NCBI RefSeq assembly: GCF_013004645.1
Contig: NZ_JABEME010000005.1
Span: forward strand, 1 to 64,000
DNA: 64,000 nucleotides
From: Stenotrophomonas africana
GTDB taxonomy: Bacteria; Pseudomonadota; Gammaproteobacteria; Xanthomonadales; Xanthomonadaceae
Direction: 5' to 3'
How positions within the stretch are numbered: the first letter of the stretch is position 1; each line of letters starts with the position of its first letter. The position numbers and the translations under genes are program-made. The notes beneath the pieces are model-generated. The model was not told the origin of the DNA. It ran no database searches and was given only the letters and a program-made list of their open reading frames with translations. This document shows, piece after piece, positions 17,248 through 28,579 of this stretch.

Positions 17248-17323
17248 CACATCTGCACCATCCCCATTTAACAACCTCCATGGCACCGTGCGAATCACGT
17301 AGTCATGCAGACGGGAGTTGTGG

Positions 17324-17617
17324 ATGAGTACCGAGAAGAAAGCCGATTTCTCCGGCGTCAGTGGCAGCGTCGACAGTACCGCCGAGCAGGTGCCGAAGGC
17401 GGACTTCTCCGGCGTCAGCGCCTCGGTGGACAGCACCGCAGACGTTGTCAGCGGCGGCACCTACACCGTGCAGAAGGGTGACTCGCTGTCGAAGATCGCC
17501 AAGCAGCATCTGGGCGACGCCAATGCCTGGAAGAAGATCTTCGAAGCCAACCGCGATGTGCTTGATGACCCGGACAAGATCTTCCCGGGCCAGACCCTGA
17601 AGCTGCCGCCGAAGTAA
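17324..17617 (+). CDS. Small LysM domain protein
   Basis: A 97-residue protein. Residues 1-40 contain a tandem duplication of the unit KADFSGVS(G/A)SVDSTA; residues about 48-97 are a LysM domain (TYTVQKGDSLSKIAKQHLGD...IFPGQTLKLP), the peptidoglycan/chitin-binding fold. It resembles the LysM half of YgaU/LysM-BON proteins but has the short repeats in place of the BON domain. No signal peptide is visible, so its cellular location is unclear. Start ATG 17324 with GGGAG six bases upstream; an in-frame TTG six bases earlier is less likely. The lipoprotein gene follows 45 bases later and may be cotranscribed. Confidence 0.85.
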   Translation: MSTEKKADFSGVSGSVDSTAEQVPKADFSGVSASVDSTADVVSGGTYTVQKGDSLSKIAKQHLGDANAWKKIFEANRDVLDDPDKIFPGQTLKLPPK

Positions 17618-17662
17618 GCCGGCCATCGAACGCCGTCCGACAATCCCTGGGAGGAACCCCGA

Positions 17663-18175
17663 ATGATCAAGACCACCCCGCTCCAGACCGCCCTGATCGC
17701 CGCCCTGCTGGGCAGCGTTGCCCTGGTCGGTTGCAAGAAGAAAGAAGAGTCGACCGACACCAACGCCGCTCCGGCAGCGACCGCCCCGGCCGAACCTGCA
17801 GCGCCGGCGCCGATGACCGGCGCACCGCCGCCGATGGCCGAGGCCGCCGCAGTCAGCGTCTCGTCGGTCACCGTCGGCAAGACCGCCGCCGCCGACAAGT
17901 CGGTTGCGACCACGGCATTGTTCGCACCGAAGGATGACGTCATCGTCTCGGTCAAGACCGACGGCGCAGCCAACAACGTCACCGTTGGCGCGAAGCTGAC
18001 TTACCAGGACGGCCAGGTGGCCGGCGAACAGAACGCCACCCTGAACACCAGCGGTGCGGAAACCACCAACGTCACGTTCAAGAATGCAAAGGGCTGGCCG
18101 GCCGGCAAGTACCGCGCCGAGGTCACCGTCGATGGCAAGGCGGCCGGAACGCCGCAGGAGTTCGAGGTCAAGTAA
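17663..18175 (+). CDS. Putative lipoprotein with beta-sandwich-like C-terminus
   Basis: A 170-residue protein with a lipoprotein signal: hydrophobic residues 9-20 then LVGC with the lipidated Cys at 24. A charged KKKEE segment and an Ala/Pro-rich linker (about 30-65) lead to a domain with many alternating beta-prone stretches (VSVSSVTVG, DVIVSVKTDG, NVTVGAKLTYQDG, KYRAEVTVDG) that looks Ig-like. The function is unknown; it may be an envelope protein. GGAGG precedes the ATG. A strong terminator follows 35 bases after the stop. Confidence 0.85.
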   Translation: MIKTTPLQTALIAALLGSVALVGCKKKEESTDTNAAPAATAPAEPAAPAPMTGAPPPMAEAAAVSVSSVTVGKTAAADKSVATTALFAPKDDVIVSVKTDGAANNVTVGAKLTYQDGQVAGEQNATLNTSGAETTNVTFKNAKGWPAGKYRAEVTVDGKAAGTPQEFEVK

Positions 18176-18210
18176 GTCCTGCCGACTCTCTCCCGGCAGG
18201 GCTCACGATG

Positions 18211-18241
18211 GACGCAGCCGCGAGGCTGCGTCCTTTTTTAT
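18211..18241 (+). terminator. Rho-independent terminator
   Basis: GACGCAGCC GCGA GGCTGCGTC followed by CTTTTTTA, just past the lipoprotein gene. Confidence 0.9.
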
Positions 18242-18308
18242 TGGGCGATGCCCGCTCTGGGGGGCTACCGGGGTACGCTGAACGCAACACGGACAGGTCG
18301 GGGACGGA

Positions 18309-18839
18309 ATGCTCAGCTGGATTGCACTCACGCTCGCAGCGGGATCCGCGGATCTCTGGAACTACAGTTGCGACCACTTCCTATACGGCGCCTGTCTGCG
18401 CGTACCGACGGGCATGTCCGTGACCTACGAGGCACCTGTGGACTTTGGTCTGCACCGCGTCAGGCGCGGCGATAGGGAAGTTGCCCTGATCTACGAGGGC
18501 GATGCCCCCGAAAAGCCTGTGCCAGGAAGCACGCCGGATCTGCGCTTCACGGACGGCGGATATGCCGTGTCGGCGTATGCAAGGGCGGAAGGGCGTTCCA
18601 CCCGGTACGACGTCTACGTTCGACCCGGATCGTCCGGCGCCGGGTCGCTACACATTCGAGGCGCTGCAGCGACGGCTGATGAACTCGCCAGCCTGGCCGC
18701 CGTCGTTGGGGGATTCCGCATCTGCAACTTCCAGCGAAGCAAGCACTCACAGACATTGACCTGTCCGAGGCGTGCCGAGTGGGGGCCGCGATTGTCGGAG
18801 TGGGTCGTACGTGCCTCCACGAGCGGGAAGGCGGACTAG
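18309..18839 (+). CDS. Hypothetical protein
   Basis: A 176-residue frame with plausible coding features: it has normal amino-acid composition, a short hydrophobic N-terminus (residues 2-12, possible weak signal peptide), and four cysteines. I recognise no domain. The ribosome site (GGGACGG) is mediocre. It lies alone between the terminator at 18211-18241 and icd. The opposite strand also has long frames here, but with the Arg/Pro-rich composition typical of shadows. It could be an accessory or poorly conserved gene. Confidence 0.55.
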   Translation: MLSWIALTLAAGSADLWNYSCDHFLYGACLRVPTGMSVTYEAPVDFGLHRVRRGDREVALIYEGDAPEKPVPGSTPDLRFTDGGYAVSAYARAEGRSTRYDVYVRPGSSGAGSLHIRGAAATADELASLAAVVGGFRICNFQRSKHSQTLTCPRRAEWGPRLSEWVVRASTSGKAD

Positions 18840-21292
<2,453 letters not shown>

Positions 21293-21320
21293 TCCATCGC
21301 CGTTCGGCCGTGACACCGGA

Positions 21321-21350
21321 ACCCGCGCCTAGGCGCGGGTTTCTTTTTTT
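21321..21350 (+). terminator. Rho-independent terminator of icd
   Basis: ACCCGCGCC TA GGCGCGGGT followed by TTCTTTTTTT, 28 bases after the icd stop codon. Confidence 0.95.
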
Positions 21351-21582
21351 CGGCTCGGAATCTGACCCCCATTCGACCCGCATCCAGAACCGTGACATCC
21401 GTCGACTGTCGGAATGCCGTCAATGAGGCATGAAACTTGCCCGCGATGGCCGTCGCATAACCGACAAGAGTGGTTCTGCCACCGCCCTCGATCTGAGCAG
21501 TCGATCACGACGGCCGCCGCTGGCGATGCCCTAGCCTTGGCGACGCGAGACCACCGGGGAGGTGGTCGCTCGGGGATCACGG

Positions 21583-22548
21583 ATGGCACGCGTGCTGGTA
21601 GTGGGAACCGACATCCAGGGCGAGCAGGCCCTGCTGCAGCGGCTGCGCGTGGCATCGGCCCTGCCGGACGGCCAGATCCGCCGCAGCCAGGACCTGGACG
21701 ATTGCGACCTGCTGGTCATCCGCGATACGCCGGCGCTGCGCAACGCGGCCCAGCGCATGCGCCAGCAGCACCCGCGATTACAGTGCTGGATCGAGGATAT
21801 CGGCGGCCAGCTGCGTGATGGCGACGGGCACCAGGACGTGCTTGACGATGGTGCCATCGGCCGCGCGCTGCGCCGCATGCAGTTGATACCGGAGCCTCTG
21901 GCCATGCATGCACCTGCACCGATCCGCCTGGCCGATGGTGCACATGCCATTACCCGCCTGCTGCGCGAGCGGCTGCCCCTGCGCCAGGGGCAGGCACTGC
22001 TGAGTGATGCGGGTGACCCCGTCCTGCTGATGGACCTTGAGCATGATCAGGCCGTGCTGTTGCAGGAACCCGCGAGCGCGCTGGTGGAGCGCCTGGCTGA
22101 TGCCTTCGAACGCCTGCAGCTGGATGCGCTGACACCCGCACGCCTGCAGGCGCTGGCCGGTGAGCGGCCACGCCAGCCACTGCGGCCGCTGCTGTGGCAA
22201 TGGGCGCAACGCAGCCGTCATTGGCAGGCACTGGACGAACGCCTTCGCGGCGCCTCGGTGAAGTTGCTGCGCTGGCCGGATTTCCGCGTGCTGGGTCACG
22301 ACCACGATGGTTTCCGCCTGTGCTCGCTGCTGCTCAAGCGCGCGTGCACGGTTGACGAGTGTGCGATGCTGCTGGAACTGCCTGCAGCGGCGGTGCGCGA
22401 TTTCATCCATGCCGCCTACCTGTGCGGTTACGCGCAGCTGCAGCCCGCCCCGGCGACGCCGATGATGGCGACAGGTGGCATCCGCACCGACAACGGGTTG
22501 CTTGCCCGCCTGTGGCGGCACCTGCGCGGGAGCGAGCGCAATGCGTGA
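21583..22548 (+). CDS. Unknown protein of conservon-like GTPase cluster
   Basis: A 321-residue protein without a domain I can name. Residues 1-100 read like a receiver-like alpha/beta fold (MARVLVVGTDIQGEQALLQRL...CDLLVIRDTP) but lack a clear phospho-acceptor site; the middle is charged; residues about 245-295 (FRLCSLLLKRACTVDECAMLLELPAAAVRDFIHAAYLCGYA) look like a winged-helix domain. Its stop overlaps the GTPase start by eight bases. In Streptomyces conservons the neighbour of the roadblock and GTPase genes is a DUF742 protein with a winged-helix-like fold; this may be an analogue, by position and shape only. ATG 21583 has GGGGA nearby; a GTG at 21562 is less likely. Confidence 0.75.
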   Translation: MARVLVVGTDIQGEQALLQRLRVASALPDGQIRRSQDLDDCDLLVIRDTPALRNAAQRMRQQHPRLQCWIEDIGGQLRDGDGHQDVLDDGAIGRALRRMQLIPEPLAMHAPAPIRLADGAHAITRLLRERLPLRQGQALLSDAGDPVLLMDLEHDQAVLLQEPASALVERLADAFERLQLDALTPARLQALAGERPRQPLRPLLWQWAQRSRHWQALDERLRGASVKLLRWPDFRVLGHDHDGFRLCSLLLKRACTVDECAMLLELPAAAVRDFIHAAYLCGYAQLQPAPATPMMATGGIRTDNGLLARLWRHLRGSERNA

Positions 22549-23089
22549 GCACAAGGTGGTGGTGCTGGGCGGCATGGGCAGCGGCAAGTCGACCCTCGTG
22601 CGTAGCATCGCGGCCGGTGCGGTGGTCGATACCGATGTGGCCAACAGTGATCGCCTCGGTGCCGACAAGGCTTCCACCACGGTGGCGCTGGACTATGCAG
22701 ACATCGACCTGCCCAATGGCGAGCGCCTGCGTCTCTATGGAACGCCCGGGCAGCAGCGCTTCGATTTCCTGTGGCCGATCCTGCTGCAGGGGGCGCGTGG
22801 CGCGGTGCTGCTGCTGGACGCGCGCCGTGCCGGGTTGGCCAGCGAGCTGGAGGACTACCTGCAGGTGCTGCAGCCGTTCGCATCTTCCCTGGCACTGGTC
22901 GTGGCGGTGACCCATCTCGACCAGGCACCACAGGTCGCGCTGGATGACTGGGCCACCCGTGCCTGCCTCGATGACCAGCCGCTGCCGCTACTGGCCGTGG
23001 ATACCCGCGACCGCGAACAGGGATTGCTGCTGATGGATGTACTGATGAGCGAAATGGAAGCGCACGCACTGGTGGCGGCGCATGGCTGA
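22541..23089 (+). CDS. Small GTPase-like protein (COG2229/MglA-like)
   Basis: A 182-residue Ras-like P-loop protein. GGMGSGKST (residues 10-18) is the G1 loop, YGTPGQQRFDF (about 66-76) corresponds to the G3 region in the GTPGQ form seen in this bacterial family, and AVTHLDQ (about 126-132) replaces the NKxD G4 box with THLD. These features fit the predicted GTPases linked with roadblock/LC7 proteins: MglA-like polarity switches and CvnD of Streptomyces conservons. Overlaps both neighbours by eight bases, so translation is coupled and the partners are probably the adjacent roadblock proteins. Its nucleotide preference cannot be judged from sequence. Confidence 0.88.
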   Translation: MREHKVVVLGGMGSGKSTLVRSIAAGAVVDTDVANSDRLGADKASTTVALDYADIDLPNGERLRLYGTPGQQRFDFLWPILLQGARGAVLLLDARRAGLASELEDYLQVLQPFASSLALVVAVTHLDQAPQVALDDWATRACLDDQPLPLLAVDTRDREQGLLLMDVLMSEMEAHALVAAHG

Positions 23090-23498
23090 CGGGCAGATGG
23101 CGGTGCTGCCCGATGCCGGCCAGCGTGAGCGCCTGCAGCCGCTGCTGCAGGATCTGCAGCAGCGGGTAGAAGGCGTGCGCACGGTGGTGCTGGCCAGTGT
23201 CGATGGCTTCGCCCTGGTCAGCGCTGGTGCCGAAGGGCGCGGCGAACGGCTGGCAGCGATGACCAGCGCGATGCTGGCACTGGCTGCAGCGGTGGGGCGC
23301 GAACTGGTGCTGGGCGATCTGCAGACACTGATGCTGGAATCCGCAGGCGGCAAGGTGCTGATGCTGGCGATCCAGGCCGACGGGCGTGCACCACTCCTGC
23401 TGATGGCGGCCTGCGACCAGCGCAGCGTGATCGGCCAGGTGCTGTGGCAGAGCAGGGAATGTGGCCAGGCGATCCTGGCCGAACTCGGCGGATCGTGA
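23082..23498 (+). CDS. Roadblock/LC7 domain protein 1
   Basis: A 138-residue roadblock/LC7-like protein: LQPLLQDLQQRVEGVRTVVLASVDGFALVSAG (residues about 15-48) is the N-terminal helix-strand unit of the fold, followed by the central helix (RLAAMTSAMLALAAAVGREL) and the strand VLMLAIQADGRAPLLLMAACDQ. Such proteins act as GTPase-activating or scaffold partners of MglA/CvnD GTPases. It starts inside the last codons of the GTPase gene (8-base overlap). A second roadblock-like gene follows 53 bases later. Confidence 0.82.
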   Translation: MADGQMAVLPDAGQRERLQPLLQDLQQRVEGVRTVVLASVDGFALVSAGAEGRGERLAAMTSAMLALAAAVGRELVLGDLQTLMLESAGGKVLMLAIQADGRAPLLLMAACDQRSVIGQVLWQSRECGQAILAELGGS

Positions 23499-23551
23499 GC
23501 CCGGCCGCAGGGGAACGAGGGGCTCGAACCAACATCGACAAGGGGTGCGAC

Positions 23552-23911
23552 GTGGCTGGATTGAATGAATCGTTGAACGCACTGATGGGCATCGACGGCG
23601 CGCAGGCGGTGGCGCTGGTTGACTACGAAAGCGGCATGCTGCTGGGCGAAGCCGGTGCCGGCATGGACATGGAAGTGGCCGCCGCCGGCAACACCGAAGT
23701 GATCCGCGCCAAGATGAAGACCGCCGCGTCGCTGAACCTCAACGACAGCATCGAGGACATCCTGATCTCGCTGGGCAAGGCGTACCACATCATGCGCCCC
23801 GTGGCGAAGAAGAAGGGCCTGTTCTTCTACATCGTGCTGGACCGCACCAAGTCCAACCTGGCGCTGGCCCGGCGCAAGGTGCAGGACGTGGAGGCCGAAC
23901 TGGCGATCTGA
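23552..23911 (+). CDS. Roadblock/LC7-like protein 2
   Basis: A 119-residue protein starting at GTG 23552 with AAGGGG seven bases upstream. The pattern LNESLNALMGIDGAQAVALVDYESGMLLGEAG, the helix VIRAKMKTAASLNLNDSIEDILISLGKAYHIMRPV and the strand GLFFYIVLDRTKSNLALARRKV fit a roadblock/LC7 fold, divergent from the first copy. Longer frames upstream run through the intergenic region and are not supported. Cotranscribed with the three preceding genes and probably a subunit of the same complex. Two SMAG elements and an inverted mate follow its stop. Confidence 0.8.
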   Translation: MAGLNESLNALMGIDGAQAVALVDYESGMLLGEAGAGMDMEVAAAGNTEVIRAKMKTAASLNLNDSIEDILISLGKAYHIMRPVAKKKGLFFYIVLDRTKSNLALARRKVQDVEAELAI

Positions 23912-23924
23912 GCCGCCGGCTCTT

Positions 23925-24024
23925 GTAGAGTCGAGCTTGCTCGACGGCTTCTGCCCCTGCCTTCTGTAGAGTCGAGCCATGCTCGACTTCGGCCGAAAGC
24001 AGTCGAGCATGGCTCGACTCTACA
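23925..24024. repeat. Three SMAG palindromes (GTCGAGC type)
   Basis: GTAGAGTCGAGC TTGC TCGACGG at 23925-23947, GTAGAGTCGAGCC ATG CTCGACTT at 23966-23989, and the inverted mate AGTCGAGCATGGCTCGACTCTAC at about 24001-24024. The last two form a facing pair. The same type occurs at 46697-46772, 50418-50477 and 61537-61600. Confidence 0.9.
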
Positions 24025-24078
24025 CAAGTCACCCCACGCCGGCGTATGGTGGATGCCCGTCTCCCTGCCGAGCCGTGC

Positions 24079-25809
24079 ATGTCCCAGCCTGACATCGCTG
24101 CCGAACTCGCGCCGCGTATCGCCGGCGCCATCCGCGATGGTTTCGAGCAGTACCACGCCCGCTTTGCGGCAATCACCGCCCGTGCACGGCTGCGTTTCGA
24201 GCAGCGCGACTGGGCCGGTGCGCGTCAGGATGCGGTCGAGCGCATCGCCCTGTACGACCTGTGCATTGCCGAGCAGATGGATGCGCTGCGTCGCCTCGCC
24301 GGTGACGCGATCGGCGAGCGCGCGTTGTGGCTGCAGGTGCACGCCCAGTACAGCGCGCTGCTGCAGGGCCTGATCGACGCCGAGCTGTACAAGACCTTCT
24401 ACAACACGCTGTCGCGACGCCTGTTTGCTACCCGCGGCGTGGACCCGGCGCTGGAATTCATTGCTTTCGACGTCGAGCCCTCCGATGCCATCACCCATCC
24501 GGTGGCGCGGCATACCTATGCGGTCTCGCCGACGCGGCCGGTGGAGGCGTTGCAGCGGGTGCTGGCCGACTATCGCTTCGACATCCCCTATGCGCACCAG
24601 CTGCGCTGCGCCGCGGCCATCGTGGTGCGCCTGCAGGATGATCTGGCCCACTGGGGTGACACGCCGGTACGCAGCATCGAGCTGCTCGACACCGTGTTCT
24701 ACCGCGAGCGCCGCGCCTACCTGGTCGGTCGCGTGTTCGGCGAGCATCGCTTTTCGCCGTGCGTCATTGCCCTGGTCAACGACGAGCGTGGCCTGCGTGC
24801 CGATGCAGTGCTGACCCGGCGTCGCGATGTCGCCCACCTGTTCGGCGTGTCGCGCAGTTATTTCCAGGCCGACCTCGCCACGGTGGGTGACGCGGTGGTG
24901 TTCCTGCGCAGCCTGCTGCCGGGCAAGCCCATCGATGAGATCTACACGGTGCTGGGCCGCGCCAAGCAGGGAAAGACCGAGCGCTACCGCACCTTCTTCC
25001 GCCACTTCAATGAACATCCGCAGGAGCGGCTGGTGCACGCCGAAGGCACGCCGGGCATGGTCATGGCGGTGTTCACCCTGCCCAGCTATCCGCTGGTGTT
25101 CAAGCTGATCCGCGACCGCTTCGCCTGGCCCAAGGCGATGTCGCGGCAGCAGGTGGAAGAGAAATACGCGCTGGTGTTCAATCTCGACCGCGTCGGCCGC
25201 CTGCTCGATGCGCAGCCGTATCGCCACCTGCGTTTCCCGCGCGACCGCTTCGCACCGGCCTTGCTGGAAGAGTTGCTGCAGCAATGCGCGCAGAGCGTTC
25301 GCGTCGATGGCGACCAGGTGGAAGTCGCACTGTGCTACGTGCAGCGTCGCTTCCGTCCATTGAACCTGTACCTGCGCGAGCAGGGCGGCGAGGCGGTGCG
25401 CGCGGCGGTACTCGACTACGCGCAGGCGATCACCGACATGGCGCGCAACAACATCTTCCCCGGTGACATGCTGCCGAAGAACTTCGGCGTATCGAGGCAT
25501 GGTCGGGCCGTGTTCTACGACTATGACGAGCTGTGCCTGGTCAGCGACTGCGTGTTCCGCGCGTGGCCGCAGCCGCGTACGCCGGAGGAGGCCATGGCCG
25601 ACGAGCCCTGGTTCCATGTCGGTCCGCGCGACGTGTTTCCCGAGCGCTTCGGCCCGTTCATGGGGCTGCCGGCGGGAGAGCTGGCCGCAGTGCGCGAGCA
25701 CTACAGGCACCTGTTCGATCCGGGCTGGTGGCAGGGCCTGCAGGAACGCTTCGCCCGTGGTGATTATCCGGATACGCCCCCTTATGCGGGTATGCACCGG
25801 TTGGCCTGA
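24079..25809 (+). CDS. aceK: Isocitrate dehydrogenase kinase/phosphatase
   Basis: A 576-residue AceK, a bifunctional enzyme that phosphorylates and dephosphorylates isocitrate dehydrogenase to divert carbon into the glyoxylate shunt. Recognisable blocks are [38 protein letters not shown], the ATP-site region [28 protein letters not shown], and [30 protein letters not shown], which includes the catalytic Asp and metal-binding residues. Length fits the E. coli enzyme. ATG 24079 is preferred over 24046 on length. The nearby icd encodes a different IDH class from AceK's known substrate. Confidence 0.93.
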   Translation: MSQPDIAAELAPRIAGAIRDGFEQYHARFAAITARARLRFEQRDWAGARQDAVERIALYDLCIAEQMDALRRLAGDAIGERALWLQVHAQYSALLQGLIDAELYKTFYNTLSRRLFATRGVDPALEFIAFDVEPSDAITHPVARHTYAVSPTRPVEALQRVLADYRFDIPYAHQLRCAAAIVVRLQDDLAHWGDTPVRSIELLDTVFYRERRAYLVGRVFGEHRFSPCVIALVNDERGLRADAVLTRRRDVAHLFGVSRSYFQADLATVGDAVVFLRSLLPGKPIDEIYTVLGRAKQGKTERYRTFFRHFNEHPQERLVHAEGTPGMVMAVFTLPSYPLVFKLIRDRFAWPKAMSRQQVEEKYALVFNLDRVGRLLDAQPYRHLRFPRDRFAPALLEELLQQCAQSVRVDGDQVEVALCYVQRRFRPLNLYLREQGGEAVRAAVLDYAQAITDMARNNIFPGDMLPKNFGVSRHGRAVFYDYDELCLVSDCVFRAWPQPRTPEEAMADEPWFHVGPRDVFPERFGPFMGLPAGELAAVREHYRHLFDPGWWQGLQERFARGDYPDTPPYAGMHRLA

Positions 25810-25870
25810 GGCGGCTGTCATGGTGGCTGGGACTGGGGTACGCTCGCCGTTCATCACCAAGGATCCGGCA

Positions 25871-26761
25871 ATGATGCGTTCTCCCTTGTTTCTCGCTTTC
25901 GCGCTGGCCGTAGGTGCCGGCACCCCGTTGCTTGCTGGCGAGGCCAGTGCGCAGACCGCGCGTGCGGTGCGTGCCACTGCAGAGATGAGCATGGTGCTGT
26001 CCGGCCATATCGAGATCACGCCTGAGGGTGAGGTCAACTCGCTGGTACTGGATCAGAAATCGGCCTTGACTCCGAGCATCGCCTCCTTCGTGGAAGGCAC
26101 AATCGGCGGCTGGCGCTTCGAACCCACGCTGCGCGATGGCAAGGCCGTGGCTGCACGCGCCCCGATGCGGGTGCGATTGAGGGGGAGGCAGATGGCCGAT
26201 GGCGGCTACGAAGTCAGCATGACCAGCGTCAACTTCAATGGATATGATCCAAAGGCGAGCGATTCGATCACCCGCGGGCGCACGACGCCACCACGCTACC
26301 CTGAGGAAGCTTTCCGCAACGGTGGTCAGGGTGAAGTAATGCTGGTGGTCAGGGTGGCACGTGATGGTACGGTGGCCGATATCATTGCCGAGCAGGTGAA
26401 CTTGACCGTGGTCGGGCCGGAACGGGCCATGGCCAGAATGCGCGACCTTCTGGCCAAGGCCAGTATCAGCAGTGTCCGCACGTGGACCTTCAACCCGCCG
26501 ACCACCGGCGAGGACAGCACCCGTGACAACTGGACGGTTCGCATCCCGGTGAGCTTCGCCCTGGGCGATGACCGCAACGCAGGGCAGGAGCGCTATGGCC
26601 GCTGGCAGGTCTTCATTCCGGGCCCGCGGCAGAGCGTGCCGTGGCGCAAGGCGGACCCGGTCGAGCAGGCTGGCAGCGACCTGCTGCCGGAGGGCGGTGT
26701 CTACATGGTCGATAGCGCCAAGCGCGGCCTGCGCCTGCTGACTCCGCTGGAGCAGGGCTGA
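25871..26761 (+). CDS. TonB-like energy-transducer domain protein
   Basis: A 296-residue exported protein: signal peptide over residues 1-28 (…ALAVGAGTPLLAGEASA), then an N-terminal domain with IEITPEGEVNSLVLDQ, and a second region with PPRYPEEAFRNGGQGEVMLVVRVARDGTVADIIAEQVN that reads as a TonB C-terminal-like fold (the YPxxAxxxGxxGxVxLxVxVxxDGxV pattern). It lacks the TonB transmembrane-anchored proline-rich spacer, so it is a periplasmic relative rather than TonB itself. ATG 25871 (followed by a second ATG) is preceded by AAGGA. Convergent with the diguanylate cyclase gene. Confidence 0.78.
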   Translation: MMRSPLFLAFALAVGAGTPLLAGEASAQTARAVRATAEMSMVLSGHIEITPEGEVNSLVLDQKSALTPSIASFVEGTIGGWRFEPTLRDGKAVAARAPMRVRLRGRQMADGGYEVSMTSVNFNGYDPKASDSITRGRTTPPRYPEEAFRNGGQGEVMLVVRVARDGTVADIIAEQVNLTVVGPERAMARMRDLLAKASISSVRTWTFNPPTTGEDSTRDNWTVRIPVSFALGDDRNAGQERYGRWQVFIPGPRQSVPWRKADPVEQAGSDLLPEGGVYMVDSAKRGLRLLTPLEQG

Positions 26762-26769
26762 CGGTCACT

Positions 26770-26794
26770 GCGGAGCCGGCCAGCCCGGCTCCGC
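26770..26794. terminator. Convergent hairpin between TonB-like and diguanylate cyclase genes
   Basis: Perfect 10-bp arms (GCGGAGCCGG and CCGGCTCCGC) around CCAGC in the 34-base gap between two convergent stop codons. No T tract on either side. Confidence 0.6.
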
Positions 26795-26795
26795 G

Positions 26796-28370
26796 TCAGT
26801 TGGCATAGGGGTAGACCACCACCCGGTTGCGGCCCTGTTCCTTGGCCATGTACAGGGCCTTGTCGGCCAGCCGCAGCGCCTGCTCGGCATCGACGTGGAA
26901 GCTGGGGAAATGGGCCACGCCCAGCGATACGGTGATGGTGCCGACCGGTTCGAACGGATGATCGGCGATGTGCTGGCGCAGGCGCTCGCCAGCGTGGCGC
27001 GCCGAGTCGGTACTGATGCCCGGCAACAGCAGCAGGAATTCCTCGCCGCCAGCGCGGCAGAGGATGTCGCTGTCACGCGAGTAGCGGCGCATCTGGTCGG
27101 CGATATGGACGATGGCGGCGTCACCGACGTCATGGCCATGGGTGTCGTTGATCGATTTGAAGCGATCGATATCCAGCGCCAGAATCGCGAACGGAATGCC
27201 CTGCACCTGCAGCGCATCCAGCGCCTGCTGCAGGCCGCGACGATTGAGCAGGCCGGTCAGCGGATCGGTGCGGTTGGCGCGATTGAGCGTGCCGATGCGG
27301 TCCTGCAGGGCGTTGAAGCTGTGCAGCACCGCCTGCTTGAGCTGGGCAACCTCGAAGTACCACGCGCGGATGCCGCTGACGTGGTTGATCGCGTTGCCGG
27401 TGTCCTCGCCACCCTGCACGTTGCGCGCCAGCTGCCACAGCGGCATCGAAATGCGGCGCGCGAACCACCAGGTGACCAGCAGCGACAGCAGGCCGAGCGG
27501 AATCGCATTCCAGATCACCGCGGTCATCAGCCGTGACAATGGCTGCAGGGTGGCCTCGGTCGGGCGCTGCGCGATGATACCCCAGCCGGTGGCCGTTACC
27601 GGTGCGTAGCCGGCCAGCATCGAAACGCCCAGGTTGTTGCGCACCTGCTGCGCACCGCGTTCACCGCGCACCACCGCCTTCACCGCCGGGTTGCCAACCA
27701 CGTAGTCACCCACGCGCTTGCCATCGGCGTGGTACAGCAGGCGGCCATTGCGGTCCACCACGTACAGATAGGAACCGTCGCGGTAGTAGTGCTTGCCCAG
27801 CAGCGTGTGCAGTGCGCTGCGCTGGCGTAGGTACAGCGTGCCGCTTACATAGCCGCGATAGCGGCCCTGGCGGTCGAAGATCGGGTGCGACAGCGACACC
27901 AGCAGCTTGCCGGTGGCCGACTGGTAGGGATCGCTGATCATCGGCTGGCGCGCCGCAAGTGCTGCGTTGTTGCCGACACTGTGCAGCACCTCACCCTGCA
28001 GCTGCAGGGTCTGTGGCGAGGTGGCGATCACCAGGCCGTCGGCGTCCACCACCAGCGAGGAGTTGAAGCTGCTGGACTGCAGCTGAAGGCGGCTGGCTTC
28101 ATCCTGGGCCTGCTTCGGATCAAGGTCGTCCTCACCCAGGCGGGTCGCGGCATAGGCCAGCTGCTGCTGTGCGGCCAGCAGGAAGTTCTGGGTGGTCTCT
28201 GCCAGTTTGGTGGCATAGACGCGGTTGGCTTCCAGTGTGTTGCCGACCAGCTGGTCGCGCTGCACGCGATAGCTGGCCAGCAGAGTGTTGGCCAGGGCGA
28301 TGATGGCGCTGAGCAGAGCCAAGGCGAGGATCAGCTTGCCCAGGTTGAGGCGGGGAGACAGCGTTCGCAT
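26796..28370 (-). CDS. Membrane diguanylate cyclase with periplasmic sensor
   Basis: A 524-residue protein: transmembrane helix at about 12-32, a periplasmic sensor of about 240 residues with a dCache-like pattern (DADGLVIATS...SLSHPIFDRQGRYRGYVSGTLYL...YVVDRNGRLLYHADG), a second helix around 288-308, a short linker, then a GGDEF domain (DPLTGLLNRRGL onward). The active site is AGGEEF and is preceded by the inhibitory RxxD motif (RDSD), so it should make c-di-GMP with product inhibition. The ligand is unknown. Gene ends 34 bases from the convergent TonB-like gene. Confidence 0.92.
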   Translation of the reverse strand: MRTLSPRLNLGKLILALALLSAIIALANTLLASYRVQRDQLVGNTLEANRVYATKLAETTQNFLLAAQQQLAYAATRLGEDDLDPKQAQDEASRLQLQSSSFNSSLVVDADGLVIATSPQTLQLQGEVLHSVGNNAALAARQPMISDPYQSATGKLLVSLSHPIFDRQGRYRGYVSGTLYLRQRSALHTLLGKHYYRDGSYLYVVDRNGRLLYHADGKRVGDYVVGNPAVKAVVRGERGAQQVRNNLGVSMLAGYAPVTATGWGIIAQRPTEATLQPLSRLMTAVIWNAIPLGLLSLLVTWWFARRISMPLWQLARNVQGGEDTGNAINHVSGIRAWYFEVAQLKQAVLHSFNALQDRIGTLNRANRTDPLTGLLNRRGLQQALDALQVQGIPFAILALDIDRFKSINDTHGHDVGDAAIVHIADQMRRYSRDSDILCRAGGEEFLLLLPGISTDSARHAGERLRQHIADHPFEPVGTITVSLGVAHFPSFHVDAEQALRLADKALYMAKEQGRNRVVVYPYAN

Positions 28371-28526
28371 GCGTCGACGGATCCGGCAGGAGGCTGGACC
28401 CGACCGGTTCTCCGGAAGGGGCGACAGCGGGAATCGGTGGCCGGGCCCACGGGGGCCGGGCAGGGTATCGCGCGGATTATCGCCAAAAGCGGGCGCCAGC
28501 GAAGTGAAGTGCGTCGCCCTGCAGGC

Positions 28527-28560
28527 AAAAAAAAACCTGCCGCAGCGAGCGGCAGGTTTC
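28527..28560 (-). terminator. Rho-independent terminator of rho
   Basis: On the minus strand: ACCTGCCGC TCGCT GCGGCAGGT followed by nine T residues, 20 bases past the rho stop codon. Confidence 0.95.
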
Positions 28561-28579
28561 TTCCGATGCAGCGCCGGGG

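Noticed and set aside
23827..26037. A 736-codon open frame on the minus strand opposite aceK
   Set aside because: Runs antisense through AceK and adjacent genes; shadow composition.
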